This document shows positions 28,409 to 37,459 of a stretch of 64,000 nt of DNA, in pieces. How positions within the stretch are numbered: position 1 is the stretch's first letter; the number at the start of each line of letters is the position of its first letter. Under the pieces are notes generated by a model, which saw only the letters and a list, made by a program, of their open reading frames with translations, made no database searches and was not told the origin of the DNA. The translations under genes and the position numbers were made by a program. The stretch covers positions 89,367-153,366 of the forward strand of contig JASNZV010000020.1 of NCBI GenBank assembly GCA_048499455.1, in the 5' to 3' direction. The stretch comes from CFX5 sp023384495 (GTDB lineage Bacteria > Chloroflexota > Anaerolineae > Caldilineales > Caldilineaceae).

Positions 28409-28455
28409 GCAACCAAACAGAAAGGGGGCGATACGCCCCCTTTCTGTTTGGTTGC
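28409..28455. terminator. Strong bidirectional terminator hairpin
   Basis: The 22-base arms starting GCAACCAAACAGAAAGGGGG are fully complementary around an ATA loop. It lies between the convergent zincin gene and the hypothetical gene at 28493. Confidence 0.85.
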
Positions 28456-28492
28456 TGGTTCTCTGTGTTGGTTCGTTGTTGACGGACCTCCT

Positions 28493-29002
28493 CTATGTAG
28501 GGGCGTCGAGGTAGAAGATCATAATCGACGCACGCGGCACAAACACAACCGGGACAGACCACGAGCAGTGAGGGGCGCTGGCGCTGACAATGGTGGCGTG
28601 GGTGACCGGCACAAACGTGGTCGTCGTGTCGGTCAGGAAGATTTCAGGCTTTTGTAGCGTGGTGAAATGAATCCCCCCTTTGACTTCGAACCCTGGGACG
28701 GTCAAGAAGGTCGGGTAGACATCCTTTTGTACATACCCATAGAGGCGTTTGGTTGGCGCCTCATGCACCCCTTCGTTGAGCAATACGAGGTCGATCGTGG
28801 CTTTCGGCATGGTGATCGCCGAAAAGCGCGCAAGCGGTGTGTCGGTATCGGTGTGGCGAAAGATTTCGGCGCTATACACCTTCAAACACGTGTTGAGCTT
28901 GTTATTGAGAATATCACTGAGTCGTTGGCCCACCGTTCCAATGCGGCCAACCACACGATGGCTGGCTGTCATCAGAATGGCGGAAGTCTGTAATTGTTCC
29001 AT
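28493..29002 (-). CDS. Hypothetical protein, 169 aa
   Basis: I do not recognise a family. The protein is soluble, has no signal peptide and is rich in beta-forming segments (ARFSAITMPKATIDLVLLNEG, TFVPVTHATIVSASA). The first codons, MEQLQT, and about 100 bases upstream are nearly the same as those of the GGDEF-EAL gene at 29104 (MEQLPT), so its start region was copied from, or to, that gene. It is last in a probable three-gene string with the two c-di-GMP enzymes and could be an effector or accessory of that signalling. That is inference from position only. Confidence 0.6.
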   Translation of the reverse strand: MEQLQTSAILMTASHRVVGRIGTVGQRLSDILNNKLNTCLKVYSAEIFRHTDTDTPLARFSAITMPKATIDLVLLNEGVHEAPTKRLYGYVQKDVYPTFLTVPGFEVKGGIHFTTLQKPEIFLTDTTTTFVPVTHATIVSASAPHCSWSVPVVFVPRASIMIFYLDAPT

Positions 29003-29360
29003 CTTGATGCCCCCTGCTTCGGGCCACGTTTGAACTCTCGGTTTCGCTTTGGTCGTCTGTCAACGTCGCCTGCATGGCGATACCCAAGTGTGAACCGCCA
29101 AGTCTAGTATGAGACAGGTTGTTGAACCGCAGGCATGCGAGCCGGCAACTGTATCACCACGTCTAAGGTTCGAGCCTTGGGCGGCTGGGGCCGCTGCCCG
29201 TTCGTGACAATTGGCGCCTCCAGCCATTTTTCAATTGTGACCTTGTCGACTGGCCGGCCCAAGAAATAACCCTGACCATAGTCGCAGTTGAGCGCCCTGA
29301 GTTGGTCAAGCTGCTCGGCGGTCTCCACCCCTTCGGCTACCGCATCCATATTCAAATTGT
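28986..29360. repeat. Direct repeat 1, copy 1 (start region, spacer and EAL gene end)
   Basis: It covers the first codons of the hypothetical gene, the spacer and the 3' end of the EAL gene at 29104. It matches 30995-31369 closely at an offset of 2009 bases. The spacer words TGCCCCCTGCTTCGGGCCA and TTTGAACTCTCGGTTTCG are shared. Confidence 0.85.
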
Positions 29361-31011
29361 GCGCCAATGATATGATCGCATGCACAATATTTGTGTCCTG
29401 CTCGCGCTTTGCAATTTGACTTACAAACGAACGATCAATTTTGACGGCGTGGATGGGCAGGTATTGCAGATAGGTGGGCAACGAGTAACCCACGCCGAAA
29501 TCGTCGATTTGAAACTGCACCCCTAAGTCAGTCAGGTGTTGGAATGTTGCGGGCGTCACGCCAGAGCCCTCTAACGATATGCTCTCGGTGACTTCAAGGT
29601 GCAAGGTGTGAGGGTCGAGGCCGGAGGCGTGCAGGGTGGCGGCGACTCGGTCGACAAAGGTGGGGTCGGTGAGTTGGCGGGTAGCGACATTGACGTTCAT
29701 GGTGAGTGTGGGGGTGCGTGGGAAGCGACGCTGCCAGTCGCGCAACTGGCAGCAGGCCTGCTCCAAGACCCAATGACCGATGGGGATAATGAGGCCGGTT
29801 TCTTCGGCGACGGGGATGAAGAGTTGGGGGCCGATAAGGCCGCGGCGTGGGTGGCGCCAACGGAGAAGGGCTTCGAAGCCGGTGACCTGGTCCTGGGTGA
29901 GGGAGAGGATGGGCTGGTAGTAGAGTTCCAACTCGCCGCGAGCGAGGGCCAGGCGGAGGTCGTTCTCGAGTTCCATCCGGGTGAGTGCTTGTTCGCGCAT
30001 GGCGACGTTGAAGAGGGCGTAGCGGGCCTTGCCGGCAGCCTTGGCCTGATACATGGCAAGGTCGGCGTCGCGCAGGACATCGTCGGCTGCGTCATAGGTG
30101 TGGAGATCGGTGACGATGCCGATGCTGGCGGAGGCGAAGAGGGGTTGGTCGCCGAGGTCGAGGGGTTGTTTGAGTTCGTCTTGGATGCGGTTGGCGAGGG
30201 CGATGGCCATCTGCATGTCGTCGGTATCCTCGGCGAGGATGACGAACTCGTCGCCTCCCAGGCGGGCGACAGTGTCGCCGGCGCGGACACAACGGCGCAG
30301 GCGCTGGGCGAGGGTGATGAGCAACTGGTCGCCCAGTGCGTGGCCGAGGCTGTCGTTGATGACCTTGAACTGGTCGAGGTCCAAGAAGAGCACCGAGAAG
30401 CGATAGCCGGCGTGGCGTTTGCCAAACTCGATGGCGCGTTGCAGCCGTTCCATCAGCAGCACCCGGTTGGGCAACCCGGTCAACCCATCGTGTGTCGCAT
30501 CGTATGCCAACTTGGCCTCAACCCGCACACGCTCATCGATCTCCACCTGCAGCTCCTGGTTGAGCACTTCCAGCGCCACGGCATGTTGGCGCAATTGCTC
30601 CAGGGCGTCGTGTAACTGCGCTTCGGCCTGTTTGCGTTCGGTGATATTGATGTGTGAAACGACGGCGCCGCCAATGTTGTCGGGCAGTGGTGTGACCTGT
30701 AAAAGAAACCATCGTTCCCCTTTGGGGGTGCGACAAATATATTCCAAGGAGGAAAACTGGCGCAGCCGCCCTTGGAGCACTCCTAGGACGCCGGCAAGCG
30801 CCGTCTGCGCGCTGGCTCGATCCTTACCCTTGACCCGACGACAAACATCGAGATAGTTGATGCCTACCCCGGTGCGCGCTAAGGCCGGGTCGCCATTTTC
30901 TTTGGCAAATGACTCCCAGGCCTGATTGACCATGACGATTGTCCCCTGACGGTCAAGGACAGCAATGTGGTTTGCAATGGAATTGATGATCACAGTCGGT
31001 AATTGTTCCAT
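29104..31011 (-). CDS. PAS-GGDEF-EAL c-di-GMP enzyme
   Basis: This 635-aa cytoplasmic protein makes or degrades cyclic di-GMP. The order is a PAS sensor (about 5-125, with IAVLDRQGTIVMVNQAWESF), a coiled-coil stretch (about 130-175), GGDEF (motif RLGGDEF, residues 252-256, so the cyclase site looks intact) and EAL. The EAL domain keeps its main residues: Glu380 in FEALLRW, NVNVATRQL, HLEVTES, DDFGVGYS and AEGVET. Both activities are therefore possible. It is preceded by a larger relative and followed by a hypothetical gene. The GGDEF and first EAL half are almost identical in DNA to the relative, whereas residues around 480-550 are clearly different. Confidence 0.93.
   Translation of the reverse strand: MEQLPTVIINSIANHIAVLDRQGTIVMVNQAWESFAKENGDPALARTGVGINYLDVCRRVKGKDRASAQTALAGVLGVLQGRLRQFSSLEYICRTPKGERWFLLQVTPLPDNIGGAVVSHINITERKQAEAQLHDALEQLRQHAVALEVLNQELQVEIDERVRVEAKLAYDATHDGLTGLPNRVLLMERLQRAIEFGKRHAGYRFSVLFLDLDQFKVINDSLGHALGDQLLITLAQRLRRCVRAGDTVARLGGDEFVILAEDTDDMQMAIALANRIQDELKQPLDLGDQPLFASASIGIVTDLHTYDAADDVLRDADLAMYQAKAAGKARYALFNVAMREQALTRMELENDLRLALARGELELYYQPILSLTQDQVTGFEALLRWRHPRRGLIGPQLFIPVAEETGLIIPIGHWVLEQACCQLRDWQRRFPRTPTLTMNVNVATRQLTDPTFVDRVAATLHASGLDPHTLHLEVTESISLEGSGVTPATFQHLTDLGVQFQIDDFGVGYSLPTYLQYLPIHAVKIDRSFVSQIAKREQDTNIVHAIISLAHNLNMDAVAEGVETAEQLDQLRALNCDYGQGYFLGRPVDKVTIEKWLEAPIVTNGQRPQPPKARTLDVVIQLPARMPAVQQPVSY
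29581..30490. repeat. Direct repeat 2, copy 1 (GGDEF-EAL core)
   Basis: About 910 bases encoding GGDEF and the first half of EAL are nearly identical to 31590-32499, at the same offset of 2009 bases. Identity drops sharply at both ends. Confidence 0.9.
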
Positions 31012-31369
31012 TTTGATGCCCCCTGCTTCGGGCCATGTTTGAACTCTCGGTTTCGTTTTGGCCGTCTTTCAATGTCGCCTGCACGGCGACACGCAAGTCT
31101 GAACCGCCAAATCTAGCATGAGACAGGTTGCTGCGCTATAGGCATGCGAGCCGGCAACTGTATCACCCCGTCTAGTGTTCGAGCCTTGGGCGGATGGAGC
31201 CGCTGCCCGTTTGTGACAATCGACGCCTCCAGCCATTTTTCAATTGTGACCTTGTCGACTGGCCGGCCCAAGAAATAACCCTGACCATAATCGCAGTTGA
31301 GCGCCCTGAGTTGGTCAAGCTGCTCAACGGTCTCCACCCCTTCGGCCACCGCATCCATACCCAAATCGC
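30995..31369. repeat. Direct repeat 1, copy 2
   Basis: This is the partner of 28986-29360. It covers the first codons of the 29104 gene, the spacer and the 3' end of the 31113 gene. Confidence 0.85.
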
Positions 31370-34300
31370 GCGCCAGGGCAATCACGGTCTGGACGATCTC
31401 CAGATTTTTTTGGTTATCCCCCATGTGGCTGACAAAGGAGCGGTCGATCTTGATGGTATGGATCGGATATTGATGGAGGTAGGCCAACGACGAGTAGCCG
31501 GTGCCAAAATCATCCAAATGAATCTGAACCCCCAATAGCTGTAGACGCTGGAAGAGCGCAATCATTGCAGGCGAACGATTGAGGCAGACGCTCTCGGTGA
31601 TTTCAAGGTGCAAGGTGTGAGGGTCGAGGCCGGAGGCGTGTAGGGTGGCGGCGACTCGGTCGACAAAGGTGGGGTCGGTGAGTTGGCGGGTAGCGACATT
31701 GACGTTCATGGTGAGTGTGGGGGTGCGTGGGAAGCGACGCTGCCAGTCGCGCAACTGGCAGCAGGCCTGCTCCAAGACCCAATGACCGATGGGGATAATG
31801 AGGCCGGTTTCTTCGGCGACGGGGATGAAGAGTTGGGGGCCGATAAGGCCGCGGCGTGGGTGGCGCCAACGGAGAAGGGCTTCGAAGCCGGTGACCTGGT
31901 CCTGGGTGAGGGAGAGGATGGGCTGGTAGTAGAGTTCCAACTCGCCGCGAGCGAGGGCCAGGCGGAGGTCGTTCTCGAGTTCCATCCGGGTGAGTGCTTG
32001 TTCGCGCATGGCGACGTTGAAGAGGGCGTAGCGGGCCTTGCCGGCAGCCTTGGCCTGATACATGGCAAGGTCGGCGTCGCGCAGGACATCGTCGGCTGCG
32101 TCATAGGTGTGGAGATCGGTGACGATGCCGATGCTGGCGGAGGCGAAGAGGGGTTGGTCGCCGAGGTCGAGGGGTTGTTTGAGTTCGTCTTGGATGCGGT
32201 TGGCGAGGGCGATGGCCATCTGCATGTCGTCGGTATCCTCGGCGAGGATGACGAACTCGTCGCCTCCCAGGCGGGCGACAGTGTCGCCGGCGCGGACACA
32301 ACGGCGCAGGCGCTGGGCGAGGGTGATGAGCAACTGGTCGCCCAGTGCGTGGCCGAGGCTGTCGTTGATGACCTTGAACTGGTCGAGGTCCAAGAAGAGC
32401 ACCGAGAAGCGATAGCCGGCGTGGCGTTTGCCAAACTCGATGGCTTGTTGCAGCCGTTCCATCAGCAGCACCCGGTTGGGCAACCCGGTCAACCCATCGT
32501 GCGTGGCGGTGTATGCGAGTTGTGTTTCCGCCTGTTTGCGCTCAGTCACATCGCGCACAATCGAGACGACCTCATCCAGGCCACTGCGCACGACCCGTGA
32601 TTCATAGTGATAGGGCCCATCCGGACCCGGAAGCGAATACTCCATGGTCTGAATTTCGCCTGTGTCGATTGCGCTGGCATAGACAGCCATTGCCTGCTCC
32701 GCAATGCCGGCAAGAAATGGATGGTCATAGAGTTTGGTGCCGATGAAATGTTCCGGCGCGACCGCAGCGACCCCCCGAGGGTCTGCACAGTCGAGGAATG
32801 TGCCGTCACGGCTAATGCGGAAGACCAAGTCGGGGATGGCGTCGAGCAGCGCGCGTTGGCGCGCCTCGCTGAGGCGCAGGCTTTCCTCAATCTCTTTCAG
32901 TTGCGTGATCTCCTGAATGATCGCGACGAAGTAGTCGGGATTACCCTGCGTGTTCCGCATGAGGCTGGCGGTCAGGTTGATCCAAACGATATTGCCGTTT
33001 TTGTGGATGTACCGTTTGGGGTAGGTATAGGTCTCAAGCGCCCCCTGCAACAGCGCCTGGCCGGAGGCCACATCACTTGCCAGATCCGCCGGGTGGGTAA
33101 TCTCTTGAAAGGTCATGCCCAACAGTTCGTCCATCGTGTAGCCCACCATATCACACAGGCGCTGGTTCACCCGTAGCCACCGGCCATCGGGCGTAACGTG
33201 GGCAATGCCGACTGCGGCCTGCTCAAAGGTGCTGCGGAAGAGGGATTCACTGTGCTGCAACGCCTCGGTTGCTTGTCTGCGCTTGGTGATGTCACGGTCG
33301 ATCCCCAAGACCAATTCGCGCCCGCCGACCGTGATCAATGCGGTTGCGACTTCCACAGGGAAGATGGAGCCGTCGCGCCGTCGGTGTTGGGTTTCGAGTT
33401 TGAGGTTGCCTCTGGCCCGCAATTCGGCCAGATAGGCGGCGCGCTCTGCCGCCGGGCCCGGGCTAATATTCAGAATGTCAATCGACTGCCCGATCAACTC
33501 GTCCCGGCTGTAGCCGTTCATCTGGCACGCCACTCTGTTGCAATCGACAATCGGCCAGGAGACGTGTGGATCCCACGGGTCGATGAGCAACACTGCGTCA
33601 GGCGAGTGTTCAAACAGGGCGCGCAGCAGTTGCTCACTTTCGACGCGGGCCAACTCTGCCTGTTTGCGTTCGTTGATCTCCGCCTGCAACTCCTGATTGG
33701 CTTGATTTGCCACCATACTCTGTTGGCTCACTTGCGTCAGCAGCAACTCGATCTCGCGCAGGGCCATGATCTGGCGCAAAATCACCAGAGCGACGATCAG
33801 CCCCACCGACCAGGTCATCCAAGAGATGGCCCAGATCTCGCCGTGTGCATGAATTCGTTCCAAGAGGACAAAGGCGGCCATGGCGCATCCATACGGTAGG
33901 TAGGCGAGCCCGCGACTCAGCCCGGTGGGCGGGGTAGTTGTGGTCGCTGCACGCGCCCCACAGCAAGGCGCATTGGTGGCCTGCCAGACGCCGGCCAGCA
34001 GAAAGACGAGGTTGGTTGCCAGCCAAGCCAGCGCCAATCCTTCACGATGTGCGCCCGCGTCGGTGATTGTCTGGTGGCCGGAGATCAGCGAAACCACAAT
34101 CTGCCCGCCCATGCCAGCCGCCAAAAGGAGCAATGACCCGGGCGCCTTCCCCTCGGTATGGCGATATAGCAGGATCAGCAGGGCCGATAGCAGCAGCAGA
34201 TTCCCCACCGGGTAGGCCAGCGAGAAGAGTTGGACAAAGAGACTCTGTGTGGCGACATTCCCGCTAAGGGGCCCAAGCCAGAGCTCCCACAAGAGAAGCA

Positions 34301-34748
34301 CGGAAGCCACCAGCACAATGCTCATGTCCAGGCCCAATTTCAGCCATTCGCGTTTTGCGAGCGGTCGGGCCGGCATGAGCAGGACGCCGATGAGAAATAG
34401 TGGGAAAAATAGGAGCAGAAATGCGTCGGCAACAGAAGGGAAGGGCAAAACGCCCAACCGAATCACAAAGCCGACGATGATGATTTCACCGATCACCATC
34501 AAGGTTTTCGCCGCAGCCAGCAAACCCCAAGCCAGACAGAGGCGGCGCGAATGGGCTGCTGACCGTTGGGCGGCGTACCCTAGCGCCACGGCGGCCAACA
34601 GCCCCCATAGCGGGTAGGGGGCCTCAAAGAGAGCAAACTTCAACTTCTCGTCGCGCACGAACGCCACAACGCCAACGTTGATCGCCAAGATGAACGCTGT
34701 GACTACGGTGCTGGCTACGATGAGCCGGGGCGGTCGTACCTGATTCAC
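31113..34748 (-). CDS. Membrane PASx3-GGDEF-EAL c-di-GMP enzyme
   Basis: This membrane-bound cyclic di-GMP enzyme has about 1211 aa. About nine hydrophobic helices fill the first 330 residues, a sensor module I cannot assign to a named MASE class. A coiled coil follows, then three PAS domains (starting at LLRALFEHSPDAVLLID, LFRSTFEQAAVGIAHV and QRALLDAIPDLVFRIS). GGDEF comes next (motif at 828-832, RLGGDEF) and then EAL (Glu956 in EALLRW, with LEITES, DDFGTGYSS and AEGVET). All key residues are kept. I prefer the GTG at 34748, which has AAGGA seven bases before it, over the GTG at 34766. It is first of a probable three-gene string. The likely role is to switch between motile or planktonic and attached states. 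Confidence 0.93.
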   Translation of the reverse strand: MNQVRPPRLIVASTVVTAFILAINVGVVAFVRDEKLKFALFEAPYPLWGLLAAVALGYAAQRSAAHSRRLCLAWGLLAAAKTLMVIGEIIIVGFVIRLGVLPFPSVADAFLLLFFPLFLIGVLLMPARPLAKREWLKLGLDMSIVLVASVLLLWELWLGPLSGNVATQSLFVQLFSLAYPVGNLLLLSALLILLYRHTEGKAPGSLLLLAAGMGGQIVVSLISGHQTITDAGAHREGLALAWLATNLVFLLAGVWQATNAPCCGARAATTTTPPTGLSRGLAYLPYGCAMAAFVLLERIHAHGEIWAISWMTWSVGLIVALVILRQIMALREIELLLTQVSQQSMVANQANQELQAEINERKQAELARVESEQLLRALFEHSPDAVLLIDPWDPHVSWPIVDCNRVACQMNGYSRDELIGQSIDILNISPGPAAERAAYLAELRARGNLKLETQHRRRDGSIFPVEVATALITVGGRELVLGIDRDITKRRQATEALQHSESLFRSTFEQAAVGIAHVTPDGRWLRVNQRLCDMVGYTMDELLGMTFQEITHPADLASDVASGQALLQGALETYTYPKRYIHKNGNIVWINLTASLMRNTQGNPDYFVAIIQEITQLKEIEESLRLSEARQRALLDAIPDLVFRISRDGTFLDCADPRGVAAVAPEHFIGTKLYDHPFLAGIAEQAMAVYASAIDTGEIQTMEYSLPGPDGPYHYESRVVRSGLDEVVSIVRDVTERKQAETQLAYTATHDGLTGLPNRVLLMERLQQAIEFGKRHAGYRFSVLFLDLDQFKVINDSLGHALGDQLLITLAQRLRRCVRAGDTVARLGGDEFVILAEDTDDMQMAIALANRIQDELKQPLDLGDQPLFASASIGIVTDLHTYDAADDVLRDADLAMYQAKAAGKARYALFNVAMREQALTRMELENDLRLALARGELELYYQPILSLTQDQVTGFEALLRWRHPRRGLIGPQLFIPVAEETGLIIPIGHWVLEQACCQLRDWQRRFPRTPTLTMNVNVATRQLTDPTFVDRVAATLHASGLDPHTLHLEITESVCLNRSPAMIALFQRLQLLGVQIHLDDFGTGYSSLAYLHQYPIHTIKIDRSFVSHMGDNQKNLEIVQTVIALARDLGMDAVAEGVETVEQLDQLRALNCDYGQGYFLGRPVDKVTIEKWLEASIVTNGQRLHPPKARTLDGVIQLPARMPIAQQPVSC
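31590..32499. repeat. Direct repeat 2, copy 2 (GGDEF-EAL core)
   Basis: This is the partner of 29581-30490, inside the larger GGDEF-EAL gene. Confidence 0.9.
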
Positions 34749-35106
34749 AAGCAATTCCTTGAACACCCAATAACGAATAATCGCAATACCGATTTTCTTT
34801 GTCTTCCTTACAATATCGTAACATAAGGCACGATTGAAAACATCCTCATAAACCTGTAGTCCAGCTACACAAAATATCGCGTGCAGGACGCCTCACCTGA
34901 CAGATCGTACGTTTGTAAACGAACAAATGACGTATCCCATCGTCAAAAAGCCCACACCGCTTTACCGTAAACTTACGATTTCTTCTTGCCGCAGCCGTGT
35001 TAGAGTATAGGCGCAGCCCCATATCGCGGTTGCCCTTGCCGTCTCGTTGTTCAGTGATTTGAGCCCCACGCAGCACTGATTCATTTTCATTCTATAGAGG
35101 AAAGCT
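34749..35106. other. Divergent intergenic region, AT-rich
   Basis: It lies between the divergent c-di-GMP gene and the cohesin/cadherin gene and probably holds both promoters. A short dyad, CGTTTGTAAACG, occurs at 34910-34921. No gene or RNA is recognised. Confidence 0.5.
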
Positions 35107-37368
35107 ATGTTTCTCCACGTACGTATGCGACTCCCCACTGGCCCCATCTCAACTGGACGGGGCGCGCCTCATCGGCGCTATCGGTTTGGGTTCGGATTTG
35201 CCCTGGTGGCCGGTCTGTTTTCGTTGCTGCTGCTCCTTCATGGCGCGGCGCAGGCGGCGAATGGCGACCCCACGCTGAGCATCCCGACAGCCACGGTAAA
35301 CGTTCTCAACAGCAGTTCCTTCGCCGTGCCGGTTTCGTTTGCCGACGCGGCAGACCCCAACGAGATCTCGTCGCTGGCGTTTGTGCTCGACTTTGACGAG
35401 AGCTGCCTCACCTTCGACGGCGTCACCGACGCCAATGAGGATGGCCTGCCCGACGCCGTCACCGGGCTGCCCGCCGGCTATGCCGCCACCGTCACCTACA
35501 ACCCCGCCAACACAGACGGTGAAATTGCCGTCTCCATCAGTGACCAGGAAGCGCCCATCACCGCGTTGGACGACGGTGTTTTGGCAACCTTTGCGTTTGG
35601 CATCCAGACCTCTTGCCGCACAACCGATGGTACGCAGCCGGCAGTCAACTTCTTGTTCGGTTCGCCTGCCCCCACTTTTGGCCGGGTCGATGGCCCGGCT
35701 GTGTTGGGGGGGACGCACACAACCGGCGTCTATACGTTGCGCTTCAACGCACACCCCACCGATATTGCCCTCACAGCGACCACCGTCGCCGAGAACGTCG
35801 CCCTGGGGACCACAGTCGGCGCATTTTCGTCCACAGACCTGGATGATGACCTCAACGACACCCACACCTACAGCCTGGTCAGCGGCGCGGGCAGCACAGA
35901 CAACAGCGCGTTTGTCATCGATGGCGCTGCGCTAAAGACCAACACCGCGCTCAACTATGAGCTTAAGAATTCCTATTCCATTCGTGTGCGCACCACCGAT
36001 AGCTATGGTGGCGCTTTTGAAAAGAACTTCACCATCACCGTCACCGACGTGAACGAAGCCCCCACCAGCCTGAGCATCAGCAGCAGCAGCGTAGCCGAGA
36101 ATGCAGCCAGCGGAACCACAGTGGGCGCATTCAGCTCCATCGACCCCGACGCCGGCGCAACGGCCAGCTACAGCCTGGTGGCGGGCGTGGGAGACACCGA
36201 CAACGCATCGTTCGCCATCGACGGCAGCGCGTTGCAGACAGCCGCGGTCTTCGACTTCGAGACGAAGAATCTCTACACCATTCGGGTGCGCGTCACCGAT
36301 AACGGCGACCCTGGCCTCACCTTTGACAACATCTTCACCATCCGCGTCTTGGACGTGAACGATGCGCCCGTAGCCGTCGATGACGTGGTCGACCCCGATG
36401 TACAGGTGATCTGGCTGCCCACCGAGCTTTTTGTGCTGACCAACGACACCGACGAAGATTACGGCGATGTGCTCGCCGTTGCGTCGGTGGGGACGCCCAA
36501 CAGCGGCACAGCCCTCACCACCACCACTTCGATCAACTACACCCCGGCGGGCGACTTCAACGGCGTCGTCACCTTCCCCTACACCGTCCGCGATGTCCAC
36601 GAGGTTGGGTCATTGACCGATACAGGCGATGTGACGCTGACGGTGGTCGCCAACGATCCACGGGGCGACTGCAATGCCGATGGCGAGGTCAACGCCGGTG
36701 ACTTTACCGCCATTGTGCTCGAACTGTTCGATACAGACGCCGAGGGCGACAAATGGTATGAGATCTATCAAGAAGGCTACCCAGGCAGCCCCAGGGGGTG
36801 TGACGCCAATGCAAGCCAGAGTGTCACCGTTGCCGACCTGACCTGCACGATTCTGGTCGCCTTTGGCGATAGCTCCTGCACCACCGGCGCCGTTGCGGCT
36901 GCAAGCAGCGTCGCCGCCGAACTGACTGTGGGTCAGGCCCTGGTTGGCGCCCCCAACGGCGTGGTGGACGTACCCATCGTTCTTGCTACCAACGGGCAGC
37001 GCATTGCCGCCGCCAGCTTTGCGCTCAGCTTTGACCAGGGGCAACTGGCACTGGATGTTGCAAGCGCCATCACCTTCCATACCCCGCCGGGGATGGTAAC
37101 CATGGCGAACTACAATGAGGCCGAAAGCCGCCTGGAGGTCGCCATCTATGCCGTGGCTATCCCAATGCCCACACTGGAGGACGGCCCTGTGATGACCGTC
37201 AAGTTGCGGGTCAATGACCAGGCGCCGGGAACGGAGATCCCCCTCACACTGGTTCTCAGCTCCTTGGGCAACGATCAGGGACAGGCCGTGCCGCTGGAAG
37301 TCAACCATAGTTCGGTCTCGGTCGTGCAGTTGGATTACACAGTCTTTATGCCACTGCTCAGACGGTAG
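35107..37368 (+). CDS. Secreted cohesin-cadherin-dockerin-like protein
   Basis: This exported protein of 753 aa has a long n-region and a hydrophobic signal core (about 30-50, FALVAGLFSLLLLLHGAA). Modules in order: a cohesin-like domain (about 55-215), two cadherin-like repeats (LTATTVAENVALGTTVGAFSS and its copy SISSSSVAENAASGTTVG, each ending in DVNEAP or DVNDAP), and an Ig-like/VCBS stretch. Next come two dockerin-type calcium loops (GDCNADGEVNAGD at about 520 and DANASQSVTVAD at about 566) and a second cohesin-like domain. The tail is YTVFMPLLRR. GAGGA precedes the start. It most likely mediates calcium-dependent adhesion or surface assembly; no catalytic domain is seen. It is followed by another cohesin-like gene. 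Confidence 0.82.
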   Translation: MFLHVRMRLPTGPISTGRGAPHRRYRFGFGFALVAGLFSLLLLLHGAAQAANGDPTLSIPTATVNVLNSSSFAVPVSFADAADPNEISSLAFVLDFDESCLTFDGVTDANEDGLPDAVTGLPAGYAATVTYNPANTDGEIAVSISDQEAPITALDDGVLATFAFGIQTSCRTTDGTQPAVNFLFGSPAPTFGRVDGPAVLGGTHTTGVYTLRFNAHPTDIALTATTVAENVALGTTVGAFSSTDLDDDLNDTHTYSLVSGAGSTDNSAFVIDGAALKTNTALNYELKNSYSIRVRTTDSYGGAFEKNFTITVTDVNEAPTSLSISSSSVAENAASGTTVGAFSSIDPDAGATASYSLVAGVGDTDNASFAIDGSALQTAAVFDFETKNLYTIRVRVTDNGDPGLTFDNIFTIRVLDVNDAPVAVDDVVDPDVQVIWLPTELFVLTNDTDEDYGDVLAVASVGTPNSGTALTTTTSINYTPAGDFNGVVTFPYTVRDVHEVGSLTDTGDVTLTVVANDPRGDCNADGEVNAGDFTAIVLELFDTDAEGDKWYEIYQEGYPGSPRGCDANASQSVTVADLTCTILVAFGDSSCTTGAVAAASSVAAELTVGQALVGAPNGVVDVPIVLATNGQRIAAASFALSFDQGQLALDVASAITFHTPPGMVTMANYNEAESRLEVAIYAVAIPMPTLEDGPVMTVKLRVNDQAPGTEIPLTLVLSSLGNDQGQAVPLEVNHSSVSVVQLDYTVFMPLLRR

Positions 37369-37394
37369 TCGCTTTCACTGTCAACTTTGCTCAT

Positions 37395-37442
37395 GAGCAC
37401 GGCCCCTGAACGCGACAAAGACGCGCTTTGGGGGCCGTGCTC
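37395..37442. terminator. Hairpin between the two cohesin-like genes
   Basis: The arms GAGCACGGCCCC and GGGGCCGTGCTC enclose about 24 bases. There is no long T run after it, so it may attenuate rather than fully stop transcription. Confidence 0.5.
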
Positions 37443-37459
37443 CATTGTAGCCATTGACC

